Source: Candidatus Latescibacterota bacterium (GTDB lineage: Bacteria > Krumholzibacteriota > Krumholzibacteriia > JACNKJ01). From it: a stretch of 64,000 nucleotides of DNA. Position numbers and translations under genes: made by a program. Under the pieces are notes generated by a model. That model saw only the letters and a program-made list of their open reading frames with translations, did no database searches and was not told where the DNA came from. Below are positions 1 to 8,603 of the stretch, one piece after another; within the stretch, counting starts at the first letter, position 1; each line of letters begins with the position of its first letter. Location of the stretch: NCBI GenBank assembly GCA_020633725.1, contig JACKDC010000004.1, forward strand, positions 248,001 through 312,000, read 5' to 3'.

Positions 1-1128
1 GTGAGCATGCTCGAATTGCGTCGAATGCTGGGAGGAAGGCTGCGCCTCGGCCGCGTCGCGGGCATCGACGTGCTGCTGCACGGTTCCTTCCCGCTCTTCC
101 TCGCCGTGGTCGGCGCTTACTTCGCGTGGTCCGTGGGGTGGCGTGAGGCCGCCACCACCGTCCTCAGCATCCTCGTGCTCTTCTTTCTCGTCCTGCTCCA
201 CGAGCTGGGGCACAGCCTCGTCGCCCAGCGGCTCGGGGTGACGATCCGCTCCATCACGCTCATGCCCATGGGTGGCCTGGCCCTCATGGACGCCCTGCCG
301 CGCCGGCCGCGCCACGAGATCCTCATCGCCATCGCGGGCCCGGCGGTCAACCTGATCCTGGCCGCCGTCGCGCTGCTGCTCCGCCTGCTGCTGCCGCTCA
401 CCGCGCTCTGGCCGGCCGCGGGCCAGGGCCTGGTCGGCGAGCTCGCGGAGCGTTTCGTCTACGCGAATCTCGCGCTGGCGCTCTTCAACCTGCTGCCGGC
501 CTTTCCCATGGACGGCGGCCGCATCCTGCGCGCGACGCTCGCCACGCGCATGCCCTACCTGCGCGCCACCGAGCGCGCGGTCTGGGTGGGACGCGCGCTG
601 GCGGCGCTGCTGGTGCTCGCGCCCTTCCTCTACCCGCCGCTGCTCATGCTGGGCGTGATCGGCGTCTTCCTGCTGGTCGCCGGCGGCCGCGAGCTGCGCG
701 GCGTGCGCCTGGACGAGCTGCTGAACCACCGTCCCCTCTCCACGCTGCTCGACCTCGACCGCGAAGGCTGGCTGCTCGCCGCGCGGGAGACGCCCCTGGG
801 CGACGTCCGGGCGGCCCTGCTCCAGCGCGACGACGCCGACTGGGTGCTCGTCGACCTGGAGGGCGGCGCGCTGGCGCTTCTCGGCCGCCGCGAGCTGCTG
901 GCCGCCGCGGCGGCCCTGCCGCCGGAGCTGCCGATGCTGCGCCTCGTGGAGCGTCCCCTGCGCGCGCTGCCCGCGGACGCCACCGCGGCGGCGGCCCTGC
1001 GCGCCTTCGGGGCCAGCGGCCTCGAGGCCCTGCCCGTCCGCGAGGGTCCGTCGCTGCGCGGCGTGCTGCGCGCGGCGACCCTGCGCCGCATGGTGGACGA
1101 AATCCGCGGGGGCGCGACTAGGGGGTGA
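1..1128 (+). CDS. M50 site-2-type intramembrane zinc protease with C-terminal CBS-like region
   Basis: Membrane zinc metallopeptidase of the site-2 protease (M50) family, which cleaves membrane-embedded substrates. The catalytic HELGH motif is at residues 67-71 in a hydrophobic helix. The second motif, NLLPAFPMDGGR with Asp171, supplies the third zinc ligand. Four to five hydrophobic segments fill residues 25-235. The last ~130 residues resemble a degenerate CBS pair, the layout of Rip3-type proteases. The GTG at base 1 is the first in-frame codon seen, with an ATG two codons later. The window edge means a longer upstream start cannot be excluded. Its last 11 bases overlap the end of the convergent M28 peptidase gene. 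Confidence 0.85.
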   Translation: MSMLELRRMLGGRLRLGRVAGIDVLLHGSFPLFLAVVGAYFAWSVGWREAATTVLSILVLFFLVLLHELGHSLVAQRLGVTIRSITLMPMGGLALMDALPRRPRHEILIAIAGPAVNLILAAVALLLRLLLPLTALWPAAGQGLVGELAERFVYANLALALFNLLPAFPMDGGRILRATLATRMPYLRATERAVWVGRALAALLVLAPFLYPPLLMLGVIGVFLLVAGGRELRGVRLDELLNHRPLSTLLDLDREGWLLAARETPLGDVRAALLQRDDADWVLVDLEGGALALLGRRELLAAAAALPPELPMLRLVERPLRALPADATAAAALRAFGASGLEALPVREGPSLRGVLRAATLRRMVDEIRGGATRG

Positions 1129-2080
1129 TGGGCTCGGCGAGGGCCATCACCGTGCCCACCAGGGCCCGGGTGGCGTCGGCCAGGTAGTCCGGCTGCAGGT
1201 CCGGCAGGCTGTCGGCGGCGTGGTTGGCGAAGGGATAGGCGTCGGCGATGCCCTCGTGCAACCAGATTGCGGGGAGCGCGTAGTACCAGAACTGGAGGTG
1301 GTCGCTGCTCACGCCCCAGCTGCCCGTGCCCCGGTTCAGCGAGTCCACGAGGAGCGGCGAGGCGGCCAGCTGGGCGTAGGGCAGGGCGGCTCCCGCCAGC
1401 GGCGCGCTGAGGGTATCGCAGACCAGGCTCGCGTCGCGCCGCAGGTCGCCGTCCCAGCCGATCATGTCCACGTTGACCACGCAGACGAGACTGTCGCCTG
1501 CCGCGGGGTGGCGCCAGGCGGTCGCCACGCGGCGGCTGCCGAACATGCCGATCTCCTCGCCGGCCCAGAAGATGATCTGCACGGTGCGGGCGAGCGGCGC
1601 GTCGGCGAGCACGCGCGCCAGCTCCACGAGCGCGGCCACGCCGGTGGCGTTGTCGATGGCCCCGGCGGCGCGGGCGGTGGAGTCGGTCCAGCTCTCCGGG
1701 TAGCTCTGGCAGTCCCAGTGCGCGCCCACGAGCACGTACTCGTTGGGCCGGGTCTGGCCGGGCAGCGTCACCACCAGGTTGGCGGTGGGGATGTCCCGGA
1801 TGCGGTGGATGACGAAACTGTCGGCCACGGCCGGCGTGCCCTGGTCGGCGAGCGTCTCGCCGAGCCAGTCGAGGGTGGCGGTGGTGCCGGGATCGTAGTG
1901 CATCCAGCGCGAGTGGATGGAACTCAGGGCCTCCACGTGCGCATAGAGCCGTGACTGCCTGACGTGCGCGGCCCGGCTGACGATGACCTGGGTCATGGCG
2001 TCGGCGGTCGGGCCCTGGTCCCCGGAGCAGCCGAGCCAGAGGACCAGCGGGATCATGATTGTCAGTGCGCGGCGCCACAT
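1118..2080 (-). CDS. M28-family zinc aminopeptidase, putative lipoprotein
   Basis: Exported metallopeptidase of family M28 (co-catalytic two-zinc aminopeptidases). The N-terminus is a lipoprotein signal ending LWLGC, with the lipidated Cys at about residue 18. Expected metal ligands appear in order: His in VGAHWDC, Asp in GAIDNATG, the Glu pair in WAGEEIG, Asp in VNVDMIG, and His in SSDHLQF near the C-terminus. The ATG at 2080 was chosen because the lipoprotein signal starts there and a CTGAGGG sequence precedes it; the open frame continues 12 codons upstream to 2116. About 320 residues is normal for a single-domain M28 enzyme. It probably degrades peptides at the cell envelope. It overlaps the M50 protease gene tail to tail. 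Confidence 0.85.
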   Translation of the reverse strand: MWRRALTIMIPLVLWLGCSGDQGPTADAMTQVIVSRAAHVRQSRLYAHVEALSSIHSRWMHYDPGTTATLDWLGETLADQGTPAVADSFVIHRIRDIPTANLVVTLPGQTRPNEYVLVGAHWDCQSYPESWTDSTARAAGAIDNATGVAALVELARVLADAPLARTVQIIFWAGEEIGMFGSRRVATAWRHPAAGDSLVCVVNVDMIGWDGDLRRDASLVCDTLSAPLAGAALPYAQLAASPLLVDSLNRGTGSWGVSSDHLQFWYYALPAIWLHEGIADAYPFANHAADSLPDLQPDYLADATRALVGTVMALAEPITP

Positions 2081-2140
2081 GCCCTCAGGATAGGGCTGCG
2101 GAGGCCGCGACCACAAGCCGCGACGCCAAAGGAATGTTCC

Positions 2141-2169
2141 TTGCGTCGATCTGAGGGGCCTTCTAGACT
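2141..2169 (+). promoter_or_regulatory. Sigma70-type promoter for the zinc-ribbon protein gene
   Basis: TTGCGT (2141-2146) and TAGACT (2164-2169) are separated by exactly 17 nt and lie 43 nt upstream of the ATG at 2212. The hexamers match the pattern seen at several other genes in this window. Confidence 0.5.
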
Positions 2170-2211
2170 GCCCACGCCGCGCCCGGCGTGGCGTGACGAC
2201 GAGGAGCCAGC

Positions 2212-2703
2212 ATGAATTGCCCGCGTTGCACCCAGGGCATTCCCGCCGACGCCAGCTACTGCCCGCACTGCGGGCTGGATCTCAGCACGGTGCAGCGGGA
2301 GCCCGCAGTCCCGGCGGACCTGCCGCCCCTCCCGGACGAGCCGATCCTCGACGGGGGCGCCGACGCGGAGCCCGACGTGGCCACCGATCCGGGCAGCGTC
2401 TGGCCGCGGCCACTTCGCCTGCACCGCACGCGCAGCGGCAAGCGGCCCTTCCTGGCGGCCACCCTGGCCTTCTTCTTCGGACCCTTCGCCTACCTCTACC
2501 TCGAGCAGGCGAACTGGTTCTGGTGGGGTTTCCTGGGCGGGATCTTCCTGCTCTTCGTCAGCCGGGGAGAGGTGCTGCCGCTGCTGGTGCTGGGCTACGT
2601 CCTGCACAGCTACGACGTGGCGCAGATCCTCGACGAGGAGCACCGCGCGGCCGGGGCGGAGACGATGACACCCTCGCTCGACGCCGAGGGCGAACTGGGA
2701 TAG
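2212..2703 (+). CDS. Zinc-ribbon membrane protein of unknown function
   Basis: 163 residues. An N-terminal zinc ribbon is formed by two CxxC knuckles (Cys3/Cys6 and Cys17/Cys20), followed by a Pro/Asp-rich linker (about 28-80) and two or three hydrophobic helices (about 83-145). This is the usual layout of small 'double zinc ribbon + TM' proteins of unknown role. A strong GAGGAG ribosome-binding site precedes the ATG. It is followed 45 nt later by glpX in the same direction, so the two may be co-transcribed, but no functional link is evident. Confidence 0.7.
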   Translation: MNCPRCTQGIPADASYCPHCGLDLSTVQREPAVPADLPPLPDEPILDGGADAEPDVATDPGSVWPRPLRLHRTRSGKRPFLAATLAFFFGPFAYLYLEQANWFWWGFLGGIFLLFVSRGEVLPLLVLGYVLHSYDVAQILDEEHRAAGAETMTPSLDAEGELG

Positions 2704-2748
2704 GCCGGGCCGCGCGCGACGCCGCGACCGCACAGCATTAGGAGAAGC

Positions 2749-3693
2749 ATGGATCGCAACCTGGCCCTGGAGTTCGTGCGCGTCACCGAGTCGGCGGCCA
2801 TCGCCTCCTCGCGCCTGCTCGGACGCGGCGACCCCAACGCGGCGGACCAGGCGGCCACCACCGCCATGCGCGAGGGCTTCGCGCGCATCGACATGGACGG
2901 CACCGTCGTCATCGGCGAGGGCGAGCGCGACGAGGCGCCGATGCTCTACATCGGCGAGCGCGTGGGCACCGGCGAGGAGCCGGCGGTGGACATCGCGCTG
3001 GATCCCCTGGAGTGCACCAACAGCGTGGCCTATGGACGTCCCAACGCCATCGCGGTCGTGGCCGTGGCGCCGAAGGGGCACTTCCTCCACGCGCCGGACA
3101 CCTACATGGAGAAGATCGCCGTGGGACGCGAGGCCATCGGGGCGATCGACATCACCCGCAGTCCCGAGGAGAACCTCCACGCGGTGGCCGAGGCCAAGGG
3201 CCTGCCGGTGGAGGACCTGACCGTGGCGATCCTCGACCGCGAGCGCCACGAGCAGCTCATCGCGCGCGTGCGCAAGGTGGGCTGCCGGATCCACCTGATC
3301 CCGGACGGCGACGTCTCGGCGGCCATCGCCGCGGCGGTGTCGGACTCGGCGGTGGACATCCTCCTGGGCACGGGCGGCGCGCCGGAGGGCGTGCTGGCGG
3401 CGGCCGCGCTGCGCTGCCTCGGCGGGGACATGCAGGCGCGCCTGGCCTTCCGCAACGAGGGCGAGCGCGAGCGCGCCGTGCGCATGGGGCTCGAGGAGCC
3501 GTCGCGGATCTTCCAGCTCGAGGAGCTGGCGAGCGGCGACAACATCATGTTCGCCGCCACCGGCATCACCGACGGCGACCTGCTCCGCGGCGTGCGTTTC
3601 CACAAGGGCGGCTGCCACACGCACAGCATCGTCATGCGGAGCCGTTCGCGCACGATCCGCTACATCGAGGCCGAGCACACCTTCGAGAGCTGA
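2749..3693 (+). CDS. glpX: Class II fructose-1,6-bisphosphatase (GlpX type)
   Basis: Hydrolyses fructose-1,6-bisphosphate to fructose-6-phosphate in gluconeogenesis, in the cytoplasm. The 314-residue protein is collinear with GlpX: the early TESAAIASSR helix, VIGEGERDEAPMLYIGE metal-binding segment, VDIALDPLE site, APDTYMEK segment, IPDGDVSAAI, the glycine-rich GTGGAPEG loop, and ITDGDLLRGV near the end. One oddity: the usual DP(L/I)(E/D)GT metal/phosphate site reads DPLECT, with Cys for the near-invariant Gly at about residue 88. An AGGAGAAGC ribosome-binding site precedes the ATG. Confidence 0.92.
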   Translation: MDRNLALEFVRVTESAAIASSRLLGRGDPNAADQAATTAMREGFARIDMDGTVVIGEGERDEAPMLYIGERVGTGEEPAVDIALDPLECTNSVAYGRPNAIAVVAVAPKGHFLHAPDTYMEKIAVGREAIGAIDITRSPEENLHAVAEAKGLPVEDLTVAILDRERHEQLIARVRKVGCRIHLIPDGDVSAAIAAAVSDSAVDILLGTGGAPEGVLAAAALRCLGGDMQARLAFRNEGERERAVRMGLEEPSRIFQLEELASGDNIMFAATGITDGDLLRGVRFHKGGCHTHSIVMRSRSRTIRYIEAEHTFES

Positions 3694-3700
3694 GGCCGGC

Positions 3701-4759
3701 ATGAACTGGATCGGACTGCTGGAGCGCGTCGAGCCCTACTACCGCTGGCGGCGGGAGAAGCATCCGCCCTACCCCGACCTGCTCCTGGAGTGGGGCCTCT
3801 ACGCACAGCTTCGCGCCCTGCTGTCGGAGGAGCGCGAGGCCGGCGCCGGGGAGCCCTGGTTCGACGCCGCCGCCGAGGCCCGCGACAACCTCGCGGCCGC
3901 CGGCGCCGACTTCGAGGACCTCGCCGCCTGGGAGGCCTGGCTCGACGCCCAGGGCGGCCTGCGCGCGCCGGCCCCGGCCCCGGCGGCCGACGTCCTGAGC
4001 GCCCGCCTGCGCGAGGACCTGGCCGCGGCCGACGCGGAGCGCGACGCGCTGCTGGCGGCCACCGCGCCGCTCGACGCCGCGCCTGCCGCCCTGCGGCGGG
4101 CCCTGCTCTGCCCGGCCTTCCGCCGTCCCCTGGCCGCCATGGCCGAGTTCTTCACCTACCGCGACGAGGGCGAGACCGGCCGCCGCCTCTACGCCTGGGC
4201 GGCGCTCTGCGGCCGCAGCCCCGAGCGGCACTGGCTCTACCTGTCCAAGTGGGAGCGCCGGCTGGGCAGCCGCGACGCGGCGGTCCGCGCCCTGGAGACG
4301 GGCCTCGCCCGCTGGCCCGAGTCCGTGCTCCTCCTGCGCGCCCTGGCCGACGCCCGCGACCGCGAGGGCGAAGTGGACGCCGCCGTGGCCCTGCTCGAGC
4401 GGGCGGTGGCCGTGCAGCCGGCCTGGCCGGACCTCCGCTACGAGCTCGGCCGCCTGCTGGCCGAAGGCGAGCACCGCGAGCGCTCGCTGCTCGAGATGGG
4501 CCGCGCCCTCGAGCTCAATCCCGGCTACACCCGCGCCGCCCTGGGGCGCGCCGAGCTGCTGATGGCCCTGGGCGAGGACGCGCGCGCCGAGCGGCAACTC
4601 GAGTCCCTGCGACGGGACCAGGCCGAGCCCTCGCGCGTCTACGAGCTGCTCAGCCGCATCTATGCCGAGCGGAGCGACAGCCGCCGCGCCGAGGAGTTCA
4701 GCGTGCTCGCCCAGCGGGCGCTGGCCGACGAGAACGAGGGCTCCCGGACGGGCGCCTGA
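3701..4759 (+). CDS. TPR-repeat protein
   Basis: 352 residues, starting 7 nt after glpX with GAGG upstream of the ATG, so probably translated from the same mRNA. The first ~130 residues are Ala/Asp/Glu-rich and helical. From about residue 150 on, helical pairs fit tetratricopeptide repeats, for example segments around WLYLSKWERRLGSRDAA, LLLRALADARDREGEVDAA, PDLRYELGRLLAEGEHRE and ELNPGYTRAALGRAELL. No signal peptide or catalytic motif is visible. TPR arrays are usually protein-binding scaffolds; the partner is unknown. Confidence 0.7.
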   Translation: MNWIGLLERVEPYYRWRREKHPPYPDLLLEWGLYAQLRALLSEEREAGAGEPWFDAAAEARDNLAAAGADFEDLAAWEAWLDAQGGLRAPAPAPAADVLSARLREDLAAADAERDALLAATAPLDAAPAALRRALLCPAFRRPLAAMAEFFTYRDEGETGRRLYAWAALCGRSPERHWLYLSKWERRLGSRDAAVRALETGLARWPESVLLLRALADARDREGEVDAAVALLERAVAVQPAWPDLRYELGRLLAEGEHRERSLLEMGRALELNPGYTRAALGRAELLMALGEDARAERQLESLRRDQAEPSRVYELLSRIYAERSDSRRAEEFSVLAQRALADENEGSRTGA

Positions 4760-4860
4760 ACGGCTGCGTCGCACGCTATCTTCATGATTTCCAGTGCGTT
4801 CCCGTCACGGCGCAGGACGGCGCGCCTCGCGTTTTTCTCCAGATTCGCCACCGGATCTGT

Positions 4861-4866
4861 TAGAAT
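4861..4866 (+). promoter_or_regulatory. Extended -10 element upstream of the GH43/32-like gene
   Basis: TGTTAGAAT carries TG one base before the TAGAAT hexamer, an extended -10. It ends 21 nt before the ATG at 4888. No good -35 is seen 17 nt further upstream. Confidence 0.35.
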
Positions 4867-4887
4867 GACCTGAACGCGAGGTGATCG

Positions 4888-6741
4888 ATGCCACGACTCC
4901 CCATGCTCCTCGGCGCCCTGCTGGGCGCCCTGACGGCCGTGCTGTCCCTGGTCCCGCGGGCGGGCGCCTTCGTGACCTTCGACTTCGAGCAGCCCTACTT
5001 CCTCGAGGACTACGGCGTCCAGTGCAAGGACCACTCGGTGGTCAAGTCGGACAGCCTCTACCACGTCTTCTACATCAAGAGCTTCCCGCCCAACGGGCAC
5101 TTCATGCGCGAGGAGAACCGCTTCGGGCACATCACCAGCCCGGATCTGCGGCACTGGACGCGCCACCCCGACGTCATGAGCACCGACGCCCCCGACGCCG
5201 CGGCCTGGGAGTCGGAGTTCGTCTGGGCGCCGAAGGTGATCGAGGATCCCAACAGCAGCGACTGGCTGATGTACTACACCGGCGCCACCTACAACGTCAC
5301 GCAGCAGGCGGGGCTGGCCTCGTCGTCGGACCTCTTCAACTGGTACCGCTCGCCCTCGAATCCCATCTACCACCCGGGCTCCTGGGCCATCTGGACGTCG
5401 GGCCTCTGGGCCAACTGCCGCGACCCGGAGATCTTCCACGAGGACAGCACGGGCAACTGGTACATGCTCAACACGGCGAGCAAGGCGCCGGACTCCCTGG
5501 GCTGCGTGAGCTACGCGATCAGCGCGAACCTGTCGAACTGGACGGACCGCGGTGCGCTGGTGCTCAACGACAGCAACAAGGTGCTCGAGAGCGTCCAGAT
5601 GGTGAAGCACAACGGCACCTACCACCTCTTCTTCACCGAGGAGGGGGACGGGCTGATCAGCCACATGTCGAGTCCGGCCTTCGCGACGGGCTGGTCCAAG
5701 GAAGACCGGATCTACGTGGACGACGGCCACGCCTGCGAGGTGACGGAGCTCCCCGGCGAGCCGACGCTCTGGAGCCGCCACCGGGGCATCGCGCTCCGGG
5801 ATGGCGCGCGCTTCTTCTTCCGCTTCGGCACGATCGACTTCGACACCCCCGACGGCGTGCCCGAGGTCGCCCACGAGGCGGGCTTCACCCCCGACTGGAC
5901 CGTCGTCTTCGGCAACGCCTTCACCTGGCAGCCCACCTGGGGCGACAATCCCTACGAGCGCACCGGGGTGCACTCGGGGATGGAGGGCAACGCCTACGTC
6001 GGCACCTACGAGCTCTTCCCGAACCCGAACGCCTACCCGCCCGGCCGGGCGCAGGGGAACGTGCCGACCGGCATGGTGCGCAGCGTGGACTTCACCGTCA
6101 CCGGCGATCGCATGAAGCTGCTCGTGGGCGGCGGCGACGCGCCCGGCCTCGCCTTCGTCGGCATGGTGTCCGGCGCGAGCGGGCGGCTGCTGTTCTGGGA
6201 GACGGGCACGGGCGGCGACCTGCTCACCCCGCGGCTCTGGGATCTGTCCACGCTGGCGGGACAGTCGGTCTATCTGGTGATCGCCGACCTGAGCAGCGAC
6301 GCGGACGGCAACATCGCCACCGACAGCATCGAGGAGTACAACCGTTCCGGGCAGGACCCCCAGACGCCCAGCACGCCCATGGCGGCGGGACCCTACCTGG
6401 CCCAGGTGCTCGCCGACGCCGGCTTCGGGCAGACGGGCACGTCCGGAACCGCGGCGCCCGCGCCGGCGCGCCTGCTCGCGCCCTACCCGAATCCCTTCAA
6501 CCCCCGGACGCGACTCCGCTACGAGCTGGAGGCGGCCGGCCAGGTGAGGCTCGAGATCCTGGACGCCCAGGGCCGCAGCATCCGTCGTCTGCTGGACGCC
6601 CCGCTGAGCGCCGGTCCCGGCTACGTGCTCTGGGACGGCCACGACGACCGCGGCGCCCTGGCGGCCAGCGGCGTCTACCTGGCCCGGCTCAGCGTGGACG
6701 GCCGCGAGGCCGGCCGGCAGAAGTTGCTGCTGGTCAAGTAG
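4888..6741 (+). CDS. Secreted five-bladed beta-propeller glycoside hydrolase-like protein (GH43/GH32 clan) with FlgD-type C-terminal domain
   Basis: 617 residues. A signal peptide ending near RAGAF is followed by a propeller carrying clan GH-F/J motifs: CKDHSVV (candidate nucleophile/base Asp) with YHVFYIK, WAPKVIEDP, CRDPEIFHED (the RDP motif) and ESVQMVKHNGTYHLFFTEEG. Such enzymes act on arabinan, xylan or fructan; the substrate cannot be named here. The last ~90 residues form a FlgD-like Ig domain (YPNPFNPRT ... VLWDGHDDRG ... QKLLLVK), used in FCB bacteria as a secretion or cell-surface sorting module. GAGGTGATCG precedes the ATG. It probably acts outside the cell. Confidence 0.75.
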   Translation: MPRLPMLLGALLGALTAVLSLVPRAGAFVTFDFEQPYFLEDYGVQCKDHSVVKSDSLYHVFYIKSFPPNGHFMREENRFGHITSPDLRHWTRHPDVMSTDAPDAAAWESEFVWAPKVIEDPNSSDWLMYYTGATYNVTQQAGLASSSDLFNWYRSPSNPIYHPGSWAIWTSGLWANCRDPEIFHEDSTGNWYMLNTASKAPDSLGCVSYAISANLSNWTDRGALVLNDSNKVLESVQMVKHNGTYHLFFTEEGDGLISHMSSPAFATGWSKEDRIYVDDGHACEVTELPGEPTLWSRHRGIALRDGARFFFRFGTIDFDTPDGVPEVAHEAGFTPDWTVVFGNAFTWQPTWGDNPYERTGVHSGMEGNAYVGTYELFPNPNAYPPGRAQGNVPTGMVRSVDFTVTGDRMKLLVGGGDAPGLAFVGMVSGASGRLLFWETGTGGDLLTPRLWDLSTLAGQSVYLVIADLSSDADGNIATDSIEEYNRSGQDPQTPSTPMAAGPYLAQVLADAGFGQTGTSGTAAPAPARLLAPYPNPFNPRTRLRYELEAAGQVRLEILDAQGRSIRRLLDAPLSAGPGYVLWDGHDDRGALAASGVYLARLSVDGREAGRQKLLLVK

Positions 6742-6899
6742 TTGGCCTCGCGACGACACATCGCCGCGACATTCTCCTGAAAAACTCCGCCGAAGTCGGT
6801 TGGAAACTCCGGCTTTGGGGCGTCATCCCTGCGTGACTTGTCGACGTGGCCGCACGACTCCGCCCGTCGTCGACGAGCAAGCCCGCCGGGAGGACACCC

Positions 6900-7163
6900 A
6901 TGGACCTGACCGACCTGACCCGCCTCATCATCGACGGCTTGCAGGGGGCCGATCGCCCCGCCCTCGCCGAACTCGCCGGCTACGACCCGGAAGTCTTCGA
7001 GGACCTCGTGCGCCGCTTCCTCCGTGCGGGCATCCTGGCCATCGCGGACGCTCCCAAGCACCGCCCCGGCGGCTGTCAGGTGATCCCTCTCTACGCGCTG
7101 GGCGAGGCGCCCGGCTTCGACGCCACCCCGGACGGCGCGCTCGGCGCCCCCGCGAGGGCGTAG
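6900..7163 (+). CDS. Small putative winged-helix protein
   Basis: 87 residues from the ATG at 6900, chosen because GGGAGGACACCC precedes it; an in-frame ATG at 6846 lacks a ribosome-binding site. The core resembles a winged helix: LTRLIIDGLQ, ADRPALAELAGYDPEVFEDLVRR as a helix-turn-helix, then FLRAGIL as the start of a wing. The C-terminal third is Pro/Gly/Ala-rich and probably disordered. It ends 1 nt before the atypical regulator gene, so the two are likely translationally coupled. DNA binding is inferred from shape only. Confidence 0.55.
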   Translation: MDLTDLTRLIIDGLQGADRPALAELAGYDPEVFEDLVRRFLRAGILAIADAPKHRPGGCQVIPLYALGEAPGFDATPDGALGAPARA

Positions 7164-7164
7164 G

Positions 7165-8559
7165 ATGGGCGGAACGTCGACGGGCGCCGCCGAGTCAGGC
7201 ATCGGACGCCCCAGCATCCTCATGGTCGAGGACGGCGACGGCGCCGGCCAAACCCTCGTGCGCGGGCTGACGGATCGCTATTCCCTCCACGTCGTGAAGG
7301 ACACGGACGAAGCTCGCGAGCGCCTGCGGATCCGCTACGCGGACGTGGTGCTGCTGGAGCTCAACAGCCCGGCGCGCCACGCCCCCGGCTTCGAGTTTCT
7401 CGACCACCTCCGCGCCGAGTACCCCGAGATCCCGGTGCTGCTGCTCTCGGCGCGACCGGAGGCGGCGACGATCGTCCGCGCGATGAAGCTGGGCGCCACC
7501 GGCTACGTGACCCTGGACGCCGGCGCCGCCGAGCTGGAGCTCAACCTGCGCACGGCGCAGGAGCTGCGCGCCTCGCGCATCCGCGTGCAGCTGCGTGGGG
7601 ACGGCGAGGAAGCCAGCATCGTGGGCAACAGCCCGGCGATCAGCGCGCTGCGCATGGAGCTCAAGCGCCTGGCCGCCGTGGAGCGGCCCCTGCTCCTCAC
7701 GGGCGAGGTGGGGACGGGCAAGGAGCTCTTCGCGCGGGCTCTGCACGCCCACGGGCCGCATCCGGACGAGCCCTTCGTGGTGGTCAACTGCGCCGCCTTC
7801 ACCCCTGCGCTGCTCGAGCAGGAGCTCTTCGGCAACGAGCGCGGGGCCTTCGAGGGCGCCCAGCGGCGGCGCATCGGCCGCTTCCAGGAGGCGGGGCAGG
7901 GCACGCTCTACCTCGACGAAATCGCGAAGATGAGCCTGGAGACCCAGACCAAGCTGCAGCTCGCGCTGAGCTCGGGGCGCTTCCGTCCCCTCGGCACCCG
8001 GCAGGAGGTGCCGCTGCGCGCCCGCGTGATCGTCGGCAGCAGCCGCGATCTCGTGCGCGAGGCCAGGGAGGGCCGCTTTCACAACGTGCTCCTCTTCACG
8101 CTGCGCGCGCTGGAGCTCAGGATCCCGCCGCTGCGCGAGCGCATGGAGGACCTGGAGCCGCTGACCCATCACCTGATCTTTCGCAAGGCGCAGGAGATGA
8201 AGCTGCCGGTGCCCACGCTGGAGGTGGCCGCGCTGAAGAAGCTCCAGCGCCAGTCCTGGCCGGGCAACGTGCGCGAGCTGGCGACGGTGATCGAGAACGC
8301 GCTGGTCCATCTCGACGGCAACAGCCTGTCGCCCAAGTGCTTCAAGCTGCTCGACTGCGGCGGCTACGAGGGGCTCGGCTACCACGAGGCCAAGGCGCAG
8401 GCCGACGAGGGCTTCCGGCTCGCCTACTACAAGAGCCTCCTCCAGGTCACGCGGGGCAACATGGCCGAGATGATGGCCATCAGCGGCCTGCCGCGTCAGA
8501 CCATCCACCGGCACCTGGTGGATCTCGGCCTGAAGCGCAAGGACTTCAAGCGCCGCTAG
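7165..8559 (+). CDS. Degenerate sigma54 activator-like response regulator (pseudo-receiver, AAA+, Fis-type HTH)
   Basis: 464 residues with the NtrC layout: receiver (about 15-135), AAA+ domain (about 150-385) and a C-terminal Fis-like helix-turn-helix (about 430-464). Walker A is GEVGTGK (180-186) and Walker B is LYLDEI (Asp251/Glu252). Several key residues are changed. The phospho-accepting Asp is Glu65 (VVLLELN), although the acidic pair Glu22/Asp23 remains. The conserved receiver Lys is Leu117. The GAFTGA sigma54-contact loop reads GAFEGA (227-232). The region normally carrying both arginine fingers reads GRFHNVLLFTL, with His and Thr in their places. It may therefore regulate without phosphorylation and without remodelling sigma54. 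Gene coupled to the winged-helix ORF just upstream. Confidence 0.8.
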   Translation: MGGTSTGAAESGIGRPSILMVEDGDGAGQTLVRGLTDRYSLHVVKDTDEARERLRIRYADVVLLELNSPARHAPGFEFLDHLRAEYPEIPVLLLSARPEAATIVRAMKLGATGYVTLDAGAAELELNLRTAQELRASRIRVQLRGDGEEASIVGNSPAISALRMELKRLAAVERPLLLTGEVGTGKELFARALHAHGPHPDEPFVVVNCAAFTPALLEQELFGNERGAFEGAQRRRIGRFQEAGQGTLYLDEIAKMSLETQTKLQLALSSGRFRPLGTRQEVPLRARVIVGSSRDLVREAREGRFHNVLLFTLRALELRIPPLRERMEDLEPLTHHLIFRKAQEMKLPVPTLEVAALKKLQRQSWPGNVRELATVIENALVHLDGNSLSPKCFKLLDCGGYEGLGYHEAKAQADEGFRLAYYKSLLQVTRGNMAEMMAISGLPRQTIHRHLVDLGLKRKDFKRR

Positions 8560-8567
8560 CGCCGCGC

Positions 8568-8596
8568 TTTCCCGCCGGCGGCGCCCCTGCTATGCT
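8568..8596 (+). promoter_or_regulatory. Promoter of the rarA operon, predicted leaderless
   Basis: TTTCCC (8568-8573), 17 nt, then TATGCT (8591-8596) preceded by TG (extended -10). The start codon of rarA begins 7 nt after the -10 box, where transcription should begin, and there is no Shine-Dalgarno sequence. Confidence 0.5.
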
Positions 8597-8603
8597 GCCG
8601 GAC

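Noticed and set aside
6818..6832. GGGCGTCATCCCTGC resembles a sigma54 -24/-12 promoter upstream of the atypical activator
   Set aside because: GG and GC have the right spacing, but the flanking consensus (TGGCAC, TTGC) is poor, and a hit of this quality is expected by chance in 70 percent GC DNA.
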